DNA of 64,000 bases from Urinicoccus timonensis (lineage in GTDB: Bacteria > Bacillota > Clostridia > Tissierellales > Peptoniphilaceae). Below the pieces are notes generated by a model. That model worked only from the letters and a program-made list of their open reading frames with translations. It was not told the DNA's origin and searched no databases. Both the position numbers and the translations under genes were made by a program. Below are positions 43,235 to 51,007 of the stretch, piece after piece (the stretch's first letter is position 1; every line of letters begins with the position of its first letter). Location: contig NZ_OCTU01000001.1 in the NCBI RefSeq assembly GCF_900232945.1, forward strand, positions 369,613 through 433,612. The letters run 5' to 3'.

Positions 43235-44554
43235 ATGGACGACGAAAGACAAAAGTTAAAAAATAAATACCATGTAATTATAGTAGGCACAGGCGCAGCA
43301 GGGTTGTTCTGTGCCTTAGCTTTAGACCCAAAGCTTTCCATTCTGCTGGTTACAAAAAAGGGTATCAAGGATTGCAACTCCTACCTGGCCCAAGGAGGCA
43401 TGTGCGTCTTAAGAAATCTGGATGACTTTAACGATTTTATGGCCGATACACTTAAGGCTGGCCACTATGAAAATCGAGAAGAATCTGTCCGAACCATGAT
43501 TCTACGGTCCAGGGATATTTTGCAGAAACTCTTGGATTATCATGTAGACTTTGATCGAGATGGCCAAGACCTTTCCTATACTCGAGAAGGGGGCCATGGC
43601 AAGCGGCGAATTGTCCATTGTAAGGACGAAACTGGCAAGGCCATTGTGGAAAAGCTTGTGGACCAAGTTTTGGAAAGAAAAAATATCCAGGTTCTTGAAA
43701 ATACAGAAATGGTGGACTTGATGATTAAGGATGAAGCCTGCTACGGGGTCTGTCTTGACCTCCACCAAGGAGGGGGTTCAAACAAGGGCATCCAGCCTGT
43801 TTTTGCCGATTCTACAATTTTAGCAACAGGGGGGATTGGGGGGCTCTATGAAAACTCCACCAACTTTCCCCATATCAAGGGAGATGCCCTGGGCATTTTA
43901 AGAAACTACCAGGTAAAAACAGACCACCTGAACTACATCCAGTTCCATCCAACTACACTTTTTGTAGAGGAGAAAGATGGTCGGAGGCGATTGATGACAG
44001 AGGCCCTAAGAGGAGAAGGAGCCTACCTATTAGACAGCCATGGAGATCGCTTTACAGATGAGCTTAAACCTAGAGATATCGTAACAGGAGCCATTCGTCA
44101 GCTTATGGAAAAGGAAAACAGCAACCATGTTTACCTATCCATGGCCCACCTGGATGCAAATCGGGTTAAGGACCGCTTCCCTTATATCTATGCTATGTGC
44201 CAAGAGCGGGGCTATGACCTGACCAAGGACCCCATTCCCATTGTTCCGGCCCAACACTACCATATGGGAGGGATTGATGTGGACCAAAAGAGTCGGACCT
44301 CCATAGACCACCTCTATGCCGTGGGAGAATGTGCCTGTAATGGGGTCCATGGTAAAAACCGTCTGGCCAGTAATTCCCTCTTGGAGTCCATGGTCTTTGC
44401 CCAGATCATTGCCGAAGATATTGGCCCAGGAGACAGGGAAAGTTGGATTTCCCAGGACCTATCCTGGCCCCTGGAAAGGGACTGGGCAGACTTTCGAGAA
44501 AAAAACCAAAGGGGCTTAAAAGAGGCCATTGAGAAAAACCAATTGGAGAAATGA
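43235..44554 (+). CDS. nadB: L-aspartate oxidase NadB
   Basis: Encodes 439 residues. The FAD dinucleotide motif is VIIVGTGAAGLFCAL, and HHIxF-like active-site segments include SYTREGGHGKRRIVH and LNYIQFHPTTLF. The conserved end of the FAD domain is GECACNGVHGKNRLASNSLLE. It oxidises aspartate to iminoaspartate. The start ATG 43235 lies one base after the nadA stop; the open frame extends further up inside nadA without a ribosome site. Confidence 0.94.
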   Translation: MDDERQKLKNKYHVIIVGTGAAGLFCALALDPKLSILLVTKKGIKDCNSYLAQGGMCVLRNLDDFNDFMADTLKAGHYENREESVRTMILRSRDILQKLLDYHVDFDRDGQDLSYTREGGHGKRRIVHCKDETGKAIVEKLVDQVLERKNIQVLENTEMVDLMIKDEACYGVCLDLHQGGGSNKGIQPVFADSTILATGGIGGLYENSTNFPHIKGDALGILRNYQVKTDHLNYIQFHPTTLFVEEKDGRRRLMTEALRGEGAYLLDSHGDRFTDELKPRDIVTGAIRQLMEKENSNHVYLSMAHLDANRVKDRFPYIYAMCQERGYDLTKDPIPIVPAQHYHMGGIDVDQKSRTSIDHLYAVGECACNGVHGKNRLASNSLLESMVFAQIIAEDIGPGDRESWISQDLSWPLERDWADFREKNQRGLKEAIEKNQLEK

Positions 44555-44561
44555 GGATCCT

Positions 44562-45419
44562 ATGTATCGATTAGAAAATTACAACCGACATAAAATTGAC
44601 CAGTGCATTCAAACTGCCTTGGACGAAGATATTATTACAGAAGACCTGTCTACCAATGCCATCTATGATCAGGGTCAAAAAGCCCAGGTAGACCTCTTGG
44701 CCAAGGAGGATGGTGTCCTTTGCGGTCGCTATGTCTTTGAAAGAGTTTTTAGCCTTCTTGACTCCCAGGTTCAAGTAGACTGGGCCTTGGAAGAAGGAGC
44801 TTGCTTTAAAAAGGGAGACCTTTTGGCTAAGATTTCAGGAGATGTCCGGCCTATCTTAACAGGGGAACGGACAGCCCTAAACTTCCTCCAAAGGCTTTGT
44901 GGTGTGGCCAGCTATACCCGGGATATTGTAGACCAATTAGAAGGAAGTGGCATTCGTCTTATGGACACCAGAAAGACAACACCGGGCCTAAGACTCTTGC
45001 AAAAATACGCTGTAACAGTTGGAGGTGGAAAAAACCACCGGACCAACCTGTCAGATGTGATTATGTTAAAAGATAACCACATCCAAGCAGCTGGAGGTGT
45101 TGGGGAGGCCATTCAAAAGGCCAAGGCCTATGCCCCCTTTGTGCGGACTATTGTGGTGGAAACAGAGAACTTGGACATGGTTCGAGAGGCAGTAGAAAAC
45201 AAGGCCTCCATTATCATGTTGGACAATATGGACCGAGACCAAATGGAAGAAGCCATTGACCTCATTGACGGCCGGTGTTTTGTAGAAGTCTCCGGCAATG
45301 TAACCCGGGAGAGCATTCGGGACCTAAAGGGCTTGAAAATTGACTATATCTCCAGCGGGGCCTTGACTCACTCATCGGGTATTATAGACCTATCTATGAA
45401 AAATTTAAGGCTTCTTTAA
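44562..45419 (+). CDS. nadC: Nicotinate-nucleotide pyrophosphorylase NadC
   Basis: Encodes 285 residues. It converts quinolinate and PRPP to nicotinate mononucleotide. Conserved segments are GERTALNFLQRLCGVASYT, DTRKTTPGLRLLQKYAV, GGGKNHRTNLSD and LKDNHI. I chose the ATG at 44562, after GAGGA, instead of an in-frame ATG within nadB. It completes de novo NAD synthesis from aspartate. Confidence 0.94.
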   Translation: MYRLENYNRHKIDQCIQTALDEDIITEDLSTNAIYDQGQKAQVDLLAKEDGVLCGRYVFERVFSLLDSQVQVDWALEEGACFKKGDLLAKISGDVRPILTGERTALNFLQRLCGVASYTRDIVDQLEGSGIRLMDTRKTTPGLRLLQKYAVTVGGGKNHRTNLSDVIMLKDNHIQAAGGVGEAIQKAKAYAPFVRTIVVETENLDMVREAVENKASIIMLDNMDRDQMEEAIDLIDGRCFVEVSGNVTRESIRDLKGLKIDYISSGALTHSSGIIDLSMKNLRLL

Positions 45420-45841
45420 TGGACTATTTCTGTAGTTCCTGGATCCAGGACCAGGACCTGCCCCTATGGGAAAGGGCCTACCAGGTCCTTTTAAAAGAAG
45501 CAGATTTTTACCAGGTTATGTTTCCAGAGGGGGAAGAGATAGACCAAAAAGTCTTTCCTCTGGCAAAAGAGCTTATTGAAAGGCCGGGAGTTGAGATAAG
45601 TAAGATTGATTTTTTTCCAACAGGGAGCTGGATTTACTATAAGGGTTTTTTAGACCAAGAAGTAGAAGACCTGCTCTTGAAATCCCTAAGAAGTGGCCCT
45701 GTCTTTCATATTATCTTTTTAAAGGGAAATCGAAAGATTGCTGAAGAGAATGACTATACAGACTTTTTGCTCTTTGATGAAAACCTAAAGAGAAAGATGC
45801 TGGAGGTTTTTTCAGCCTTGGAGACCTATATTGACCAATAA
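45419..45841 (+). CDS. Hypothetical protein coupled to nadC
   Basis: Encodes 140 residues, soluble, with no signal peptide or membrane segment and no recognised family. Visible segments include DLPLWERAYQVLLKEADFYQ and GSWIYYKGFLDQEVEDLLL, with a helical C-terminus. The ATG overlaps the nadC stop (TAATG), so it is translated together with nadABC and is likely linked to NAD or cofactor metabolism. That link is inference only. Confidence 0.55.
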   Translation: MDYFCSSWIQDQDLPLWERAYQVLLKEADFYQVMFPEGEEIDQKVFPLAKELIERPGVEISKIDFFPTGSWIYYKGFLDQEVEDLLLKSLRSGPVFHIIFLKGNRKIAEENDYTDFLLFDENLKRKMLEVFSALETYIDQ

Positions 45842-45852
45842 AGGGGGACGAC

Positions 45853-46725
45853 ATGTTAAATTATGAAGGAAAAGTTTACCGACCACCCTCTGAGTGGCGG
45901 TCTTTAATTGTTCAGGCTACGGTAGGGTGCAGTAACAACACCTGTACATTTTGTGGCATGTACAAGGAGGACCAATTTCATATTAAAGACGAGGAAAGTC
46001 TCTTTGAAGAATTAGAAGAGGAGGCCAGGGCCTTTGATGGCTATGAAAAGATCTTTATCGCCGATGGAGATGCCCTCTGTCTTTCAACAGACCGCCTTCT
46101 TCGGCTGATGGCCAAGTTACGGGAGCTTTTCCCTTTTTGCCAAAGAATTGGGGCCTATGCAACAGCTTTAGATGTCAACCGAAAGAGCCGTGAAGACTTG
46201 AAGAGTCTTAAAGAAGCCGGCTTAGGGATTCTTTACATTGGCTTGGAGACAGGCTCTAATGAACTTTTGGAAAAAATCAAAAAGAACATGAGGGTGGAAG
46301 ACTATCTAGCGGCCAGTGAAAAACTTCACCAAGTAGGCATTGCCCAAAGTGTAACTTTAATCACCGGCTTGGCCGGGGCTGGACAAAGCGTCCAATACGC
46401 CCAGGAAACTGCCCAGGTTGTTAGCCAAATGAACCCAGACTATGTCTCCTACCTAACCTTGATGTTAGACGAAGGATCTGAACTTTTAGAAGACTATCAC
46501 CAAGGGCGCTTTCAACCGGCAGGGCCTGGTGAGGCTTTGGAGGAAATTTATGTCTTTTTAAACCACTTTACCGGGAAAGGGCCCTGTATTTTTCGGTCCA
46601 ACCATGCTTCTAACTACCTGTCCCTAGCCGGGACCCTTCCAGGGGACCTAGACAGGCTAAAGGGACAAATTCTGCAAACCATTCAAGGAGAAAACTACAA
46701 GGACGAAGTCTTTCGTCGCCTATAA
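45853..46725 (+). CDS. Radical SAM protein of the CxxxxCxxC subgroup
   Basis: Encodes 290 residues. The cluster motif is GCSNNTCTFCGMYK, with a C-x4-C-x2-C spacing rather than the usual C-x3-C-x2-C. This fits a clostridial HemN-like/Elp3-like group with GCSxNxCTFCxMYK. The TIM-barrel core shows YIGLETGSNELLEKI and VTLITGLAGAG. It is the last gene of the nad operon, 11 bp after the hypothetical. The reaction is unknown. Confidence 0.85.
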   Translation: MLNYEGKVYRPPSEWRSLIVQATVGCSNNTCTFCGMYKEDQFHIKDEESLFEELEEEARAFDGYEKIFIADGDALCLSTDRLLRLMAKLRELFPFCQRIGAYATALDVNRKSREDLKSLKEAGLGILYIGLETGSNELLEKIKKNMRVEDYLAASEKLHQVGIAQSVTLITGLAGAGQSVQYAQETAQVVSQMNPDYVSYLTLMLDEGSELLEDYHQGRFQPAGPGEALEEIYVFLNHFTGKGPCIFRSNHASNYLSLAGTLPGDLDRLKGQILQTIQGENYKDEVFRRL

Positions 46726-46755
46726 AAAGCTTCCGGAGACCTGGGAGCTTTTTCT
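46724..46755 (+). terminator. Terminator of the nadABC operon
   Basis: AAAAAGCT (46724-46731) pairs with AGCTTTTT (46746-46753), with TCC/GGG inside. It begins within the stop codon of the radical SAM gene. Confidence 0.8.
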
Positions 46756-46877
46756 CCTAAAAGTATTTACTATTCAGACCTTCTAGGATAAGATAATTTT
46801 ATAGAAATAAAAATGATGGAAGATAAAATTGACTGAATTCATGAGTCACTAAAAATATAAACTTGAAGGATGGAAGA

Positions 46878-47216
46878 ATGACCGACTTAAAAAGAACAAT
46901 CCAGGAAGGAGTTCCTGCTAAGCAAATTACTATGCTGCACCTGATTGCTTCTCCAGATCCAATCATCTACCAAAAGGTCTTGATTGATCCAAGACAGGCT
47001 TTGGGGATTATTACAATGAGTCCTTGGGAAGGAGCTATTATTGCTGCAGATCTGGCAGACAAGGCGGCACCGGTAGAAATAAAACTTGTAGATCGCTTTA
47101 AGGGAGTGGTCTTTATCCAAGGAGATCGGGATAGTGTTTATACTGCCTTGGACCAAGTAAGACAGACCTTTGTTAACTCCTATGGCTATACGGTCCCTTC
47201 GGTAACAGAAAGTTAA
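46878..47216 (+). CDS. eutS: EutS/PduU-like microcompartment shell protein
   Basis: Encodes 112 residues, a circularly permuted BMC domain. The N-terminal EGVPAKQITMLHLIASP, then GIITMSPWEGAIIAADLADKAAPVEI and LVDRFKGVVFIQGD match EutS/PduU order: a beta-barrel N-terminus before the BMC fold. Such proteins form hexamers in the shell of bacterial microcompartments. I chose ATG 46878, after AAGGATGG. It is the first gene of a three-gene shell locus with no enzymes. Confidence 0.9.
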   Translation: MTDLKRTIQEGVPAKQITMLHLIASPDPIIYQKVLIDPRQALGIITMSPWEGAIIAADLADKAAPVEIKLVDRFKGVVFIQGDRDSVYTALDQVRQTFVNSYGYTVPSVTES

Positions 47217-47241
47217 AAAAATTAGATAAGGGAGATGAAAG

Positions 47242-48072
47242 ATGATCCGGCTAGAAGAATCAAATCGACTGATTGAAAAATTTGAAGAAGTCTTAAAAAC
47301 CCCTTTACAAGCTAAGGGAAAAACCCTTTATACGGGGATTGACTTAGGTACAGCTTATATTGTTTTGGCTGTTTTAGATGAAAAAGGAGAACCTGTTTGT
47401 GGGGCCTACCAACCAGCAGATGTAGTTAAGGATGGTATGGTTGTAGACTACATGGGGGCTGTGAAAATTGTTAGAAAGCTTAAGGCTGATTTGGAAGAAA
47501 AAATTGGCCAAGAGCTATACCTGGCTGGAGTGGCCATTCCTCCAGGAACGGAAAATATCGATGGTGGTGTGGTTAAAAACGTGGCAGAAGCTGCTGGCTT
47601 TGAAGTGGTCCAGGTTCTAGATGAACCTACTGCAGCCAATAAGGTTTTAAAGGTTCAGGATGGGGCTGTGGTGGATATTGGTGGTGGAACTACAGGGATT
47701 TCTGTGATTAAAAATGGGGAAGTCGTAAAAGTTATGGATGAAGCCAGTGGTGGTCGACATTTTTCCCTGGTCATTGCTGGAGCCCATAAAATCCCTATTG
47801 AAGAAGCGGAAAAAATGAAACAAGACTTTAACCTCCATAAGGAAATTTTTCCCCTAGTTCAACCAGTGGTTAAAAAGATCATCAGCATTATTGAAAAGGC
47901 AGTGGAAGGATATGATGTAGATGAGTTAGTTCTAGTAGGAGGAACAGCCCTTTTAACAGGCATTGAAGGCTTTGTTGAAAAGGAAACAGGCTTAAAAACG
48001 TCAAAACCTAGCAATCCTATGTTTGTGACTCCCTTGGGGATTGCAGAAGCTTTAATTGAAGGAGAAAAATAA
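47242..48072 (+). CDS. eutJ: EutJ-like chaperone (actin/Hsp70 ATPase fold)
   Basis: Encodes 276 residues. The phosphate-1 loop is YTGIDLGTAYIVLAVLDEKG, the connect region is VLDEPTAANKV, phosphate-2 is AVVDIGGGTTGIS, and the adenosine motif is ELVLVGGTALLTG. EutJ is assumed to aid microcompartment assembly or enzyme reactivation in eut and grp loci; its true role is unproven. It overlaps the next gene by one base (TAATG). Confidence 0.92.
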   Translation: MIRLEESNRLIEKFEEVLKTPLQAKGKTLYTGIDLGTAYIVLAVLDEKGEPVCGAYQPADVVKDGMVVDYMGAVKIVRKLKADLEEKIGQELYLAGVAIPPGTENIDGGVVKNVAEAAGFEVVQVLDEPTAANKVLKVQDGAVVDIGGGTTGISVIKNGEVVKVMDEASGGRHFSLVIAGAHKIPIEEAEKMKQDFNLHKEIFPLVQPVVKKIISIIEKAVEGYDVDELVLVGGTALLTGIEGFVEKETGLKTSKPSNPMFVTPLGIAEALIEGEK

Positions 48073-48368
48073 TGGATATTCGTTTAATTAAGAGGCCATC
48101 CCAGGGAACCCTGGAAATTATAGAAAATCGAAGTAGACTATCTTTTAAGAATAAAAAACCTGGAGCCCTGGGCCTGGTTCAAGGCAAGGTAGTTGAAATG
48201 GTTTGTGCAGCAGATATTGCAGAAAAAGCTTCAGGCGTAGAAGTGGGGGATGTCCGGGGGTCTTGCCCACAAAACTTCATAATCTTAGCTATTGTGGGAG
48301 AGATGGCTGATGTTAGTGAAGCTTTAAGACAAATCCAAGCTGGAATAGACGAAATGAAAAATTTTTAA
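48072..48368 (+). CDS. GrpU-like BMC-domain shell protein with GSCPQ motif
   Basis: Encodes 98 residues. After a 28-residue lead (RPSQGTLEIIENRSRLSFKN), the BMC fold appears as GALGLVQGKVVEMVCAADIA, then NFIILAIVGEMADVSEAL. At residues 63-67 is GSCPQ. As I recall, GrpU proteins of glycyl-radical microcompartments place a single Cys in a GxCPQ motif at the hexamer pore to bind an Fe-S cluster. The resemblance is from memory and needs a profile search. It could be an electron-conducting shell hexamer. Confidence 0.75.
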   Translation: MDIRLIKRPSQGTLEIIENRSRLSFKNKKPGALGLVQGKVVEMVCAADIAEKASGVEVGDVRGSCPQNFIILAIVGEMADVSEALRQIQAGIDEMKNF

Positions 48369-48378
48369 GCTAAGAAAA

Positions 48379-48411
48379 AGATGGTCAAGGATTTTATGAC
48401 CGTCTTTTTTA
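48379..48411 (+). terminator. Terminator of the microcompartment locus
   Basis: AGATGGTCA (48379-48387) pairs with TGACCGTCT (48397-48405) with one wobble, then TTTTTT. It closes the three-gene unit, so nhaC is transcribed separately. Confidence 0.85.
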
Positions 48412-48507
48412 TGCCTAAGATGGTTAAATTACTAGAAAAATACCAAAAAAAGAGACTGGAAAAGTCAACTGAAAAAGGAAAAATGAACTATGATAAGAGC
48501 AATTCCC

Positions 48508-48536
48508 TTGCAATGAAATCTATTTCCTAATATAAT
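48508..48536 (+). promoter_or_regulatory. nhaC promoter
   Basis: TTGCAA (48508-48513), 17-bp spacer, TATAAT (48531-48536). Transcription would start near 48543, giving a leader of about 120 nt before the TTG start at 48666. Confidence 0.75.
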
Positions 48537-48573
48537 AGTTACTGTCTTTGTTTTTTTGCAAGGAAAATTTTGT

Positions 48574-48615
48574 GAAAAAAGAGTCTTTTTACATATGAGA
48601 AAAGACTCTTTTTTC
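48574..48615 (+). terminator. Terminator-like hairpin in the nhaC leader (possible attenuator)
   Basis: GAAAAAAGAGTCTTT (48574-48588) and AAAGACTCTTTTTTC (48601-48615) form a perfect 15-bp stem ending in a T run. It lies between the promoter at 48508 and nhaC, so it must be read through for nhaC to be made, or else it ends a short RNA of about 70 nt. Confidence 0.7.
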
Positions 48616-48665
48616 CTGGACTCATAGACGAGTTAATTGAATTTGAATCTATTTGGAGGTATTTT

Positions 48666-50159
48666 TTGAAAATTTTCAAAAACATTTTAAAGTTTAGTCC
48701 TGTAGCAGTTCTAGCCTGGTTATTACTGGCAGGGAAGGGCTACAATGAAGCTGGAAGTTTAGAAGGATTTGACATGTTAATTGCAGGTCCTATGGCCTTT
48801 CTATATGCGGGTTTGGTGGCCTTTATTACAGAAGGTATTAAACCAAAAGAAATTGTGGACATTGCCGTGGAGAGCGTTCAAGAGATTGAAGTGGTCTTTT
48901 TTATTTTAATGTTGGCCTATGCCATGGCAGGAGTCTTTATGTCTACAGGTGTTGGGGCAGCCATTGTAAATGCTGCTTTAAAAGTAGGAATTAGTGCAAG
49001 GATAATTGCACCCTTGAGCCTTGTAGTTACTGGAATTTTATCTGTAGCCACAGGAACAAGCTGGGGAACTTTTGCTGCTTGTGCTCCTATTTTTTTATGG
49101 CTAAACCATATTGTAGCTGGCAATATGCTTTTAACCCTATGTGCTGTTACTGGGGGGGCTTGCTTTGGAGATAACTTGGGCTTGATTTCAGATACTACTG
49201 TAGTAAGTTCTGGAATTCAAAATGTAGAAATTATTGACCGAATCCGCCACCAAGGGATTTGGGCCGTAGGAAGTTTAGTCCTAGCCGTAGTTTTATTTTA
49301 CTTAGCCTCTGCAGGGCTACCAACCCATTCAGCTTCAGGTGCAGAAGCCTATTCCAATATTCCACAAAAAACTTTAGACTTTTTAGCTCTTGAAAGACCC
49401 GATGCCCTTTCTTTATTACAACAAGTAAGAGATGGTGTGCCGGCCTATATGATGATTCCGTTAATTTTGGTTATTGTAGTGGCTATTTTAGGGGTACAAA
49501 CTATTTTCTGCCTATCTGTAGGAATTATAGCAGCCTTATTTTTAGGTTTAAAGGCCGGAACAGTAGTTTCTATTCCAGTTTTCTTAGAAGAAATTGTTCA
49601 AGTAGGATTTGCTGAAGCAGGGGCTTGGGTTGTCGTTATGATGATGTGGATTTCCGCTTTTGGTGGTGTCATGAACCATATGAAGGCCTTTGATCCCTTG
49701 GCAAAACTTGTTTTAAGAATGAGTACGAAGGTGCGTCACCTGATGACTTGGAATGCCGTTTTATCCATGGCAGGAAATGCCCTTTTAGCCGATGAAATGG
49801 CCCAAATTGTTACGGTTGGCCCTATTATTCGGGAACTTGTAGATAAAAACATCGAAGGATCTGAAAAAGATATGTATACTCTACGCCTAAGAAATGCAAC
49901 CTTCTCCAGTGCCCTAGGAGTTTTTGGGGCTCAAATGATTCCCTGGCACGTTTATATTGCCTACTATGTAGGGATAGCCAATGCTGTTTACCCTCTAGCA
50001 GATTTTAAGGCTACTGATTTTATTAAGTACAATTTTATGGGCTTTGTGGCCATTATTTCCTTAGTCGGTTTAACCTTTACAGGCCTAGACCGATTCATTC
50101 CCTTCTTTAAACTACCTAGTGAACCAGATGTACGTCTAAAAAAACAAGCTGAATCATAA
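48666..50159 (+). CDS. nhaC: NhaC-family Na+/H+ antiporter
   Basis: Encodes 497 residues with about 11-12 membrane helices. ATGTSWGTFAACAPIFLWL and CAVTGGACFGDNLGLISDTTVVSS are NhaC family marks, with Asp/Ser-Asp residues for cation binding. The start is TTG (48666), five bases after GGAGGT. The last codon and stop (TCA TAA) lie within the right end of IS200 copy 3, so the natural C-terminus was replaced. Substrate may be Na+/H+ or an organic anion exchange, since this family is broad. Confidence 0.85.
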   Translation: MKIFKNILKFSPVAVLAWLLLAGKGYNEAGSLEGFDMLIAGPMAFLYAGLVAFITEGIKPKEIVDIAVESVQEIEVVFFILMLAYAMAGVFMSTGVGAAIVNAALKVGISARIIAPLSLVVTGILSVATGTSWGTFAACAPIFLWLNHIVAGNMLLTLCAVTGGACFGDNLGLISDTTVVSSGIQNVEIIDRIRHQGIWAVGSLVLAVVLFYLASAGLPTHSASGAEAYSNIPQKTLDFLALERPDALSLLQQVRDGVPAYMMIPLILVIVVAILGVQTIFCLSVGIIAALFLGLKAGTVVSIPVFLEEIVQVGFAEAGAWVVVMMMWISAFGGVMNHMKAFDPLAKLVLRMSTKVRHLMTWNAVLSMAGNALLADEMAQIVTVGPIIRELVDKNIEGSEKDMYTLRLRNATFSSALGVFGAQMIPWHVYIAYYVGIANAVYPLADFKATDFIKYNFMGFVAIISLVGLTFTGLDRFIPFFKLPSEPDVRLKKQAES

Positions 50160-50898
50160 CCACCCGTAAAACGGGTGGTTTGATCACGGGCTATAAGCCC
50201 AAGGATTACCAACCAGCGTCTCAAGGCGCTGGTTTTCACTTTGTTCAAACCTTATTGTTTTTGCCTCTTTAGCTAGCCCTGAAAGGGCTTTGTTCATCTG
50301 CTTTTGAACGGATCTTCGTATTCTTTTACACTCAGTTTATCCATTGCAATATCATGTTGCTCTTGTTCTCTTATATATTTTGCTATTGTTTGTTCATTCA
50401 ATCCTACCGTACTGACATAATATCCCTCTGCCCAAAAATGCCGATTCCCAAATTTGTATTTTAAATTTGCATGTTTGTCAAACATCATTAAGGCACTTTT
50501 TCCTTTCAAATATCCCATGAAACTTGATACGGATAGTTTTGGGGGAATACTAACTAACATATGCACATGGTCTGGCATTAAATGCCCTTCTATTATCTCA
50601 ACTCCTTTATATTTGCATAGTGTCCTAAAGATTTCTCCCAAACTATCTCGGTATTGATTAAATACTATTTTTCGTCTATACTTTGGTGTAAAGACAATAT
50701 GATATTTACACATCCATTTTGTGTGTGATAATGAATTTGCCTTTTGAGCCATATGAATCACCTCTTATTATTTTAGGTCTGAACAAATCTATTATAATAC
50801 TGAGGTGATTTTTTGGTATAACCTTTATTGCCTACCCGCATAGCGGGTAGTTTTCTGTTTCGCACGCCTTGCGTGCTCAACTGACTAAAGTCATCAAT
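50152..50898 (-). mobile_element. IS200/IS605-type element, copy 3
   Basis: About 747 bp, same ends and order as copy 2 but with scattered base changes, so it is an older or separate copy. The right end AATCATAACC begins inside the last codons of nhaC. The left end TCATCAAT (50891-50898) abuts the T tract of a hairpin that belongs to a solo IS3 end. No tnpB. Confidence 0.9.
50294..50752 (-). CDS. tnpA: IS200-type transposase TnpA
   Basis: Encodes 152 residues, nearly the same as the tnpA at 39083 (for example PPKLSVSS for PPKISVSS, and FKSR for FKRR at the end). HUH residues H62/H64 and Tyr126 are intact. The ATG at 50752 follows GAGGTG; a GTG three codons earlier overlaps that site. Confidence 0.93.
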   Translation of the reverse strand: MAQKANSLSHTKWMCKYHIVFTPKYRRKIVFNQYRDSLGEIFRTLCKYKGVEIIEGHLMPDHVHMLVSIPPKLSVSSFMGYLKGKSALMMFDKHANLKYKFGNRHFWAEGYYVSTVGLNEQTIAKYIREQEQHDIAMDKLSVKEYEDPFKSR

Positions 50899-50900
50899 AA

Positions 50901-50959
50901 CAAAATCGAGTAAGCGAAATGCTTACTCGATTAGGTCCAACTTTATGGGGTCACTCTAG
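50901..50959. mobile_element. Second solo end of the IS3-family element
   Basis: 59 bp identical to 31441-31499: hairpin ATCGAGTAAGC/GCTTACTCGAT (50905-50931), GGTCCAACTTTATGGGGTCA (to 50953) and CTCTAG. No other part of the IS is present. Beyond it lies a small hairpin CTTTCC/GGAAAG (about 50962-50975), perhaps the former terminator of the gene at 51008. Confidence 0.85.
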
Positions 50960-51007
50960 GTCTTTCCCTGGAAAGTGGGGTTTTTTATTTGATTTACTTA
51001 AATTGGA

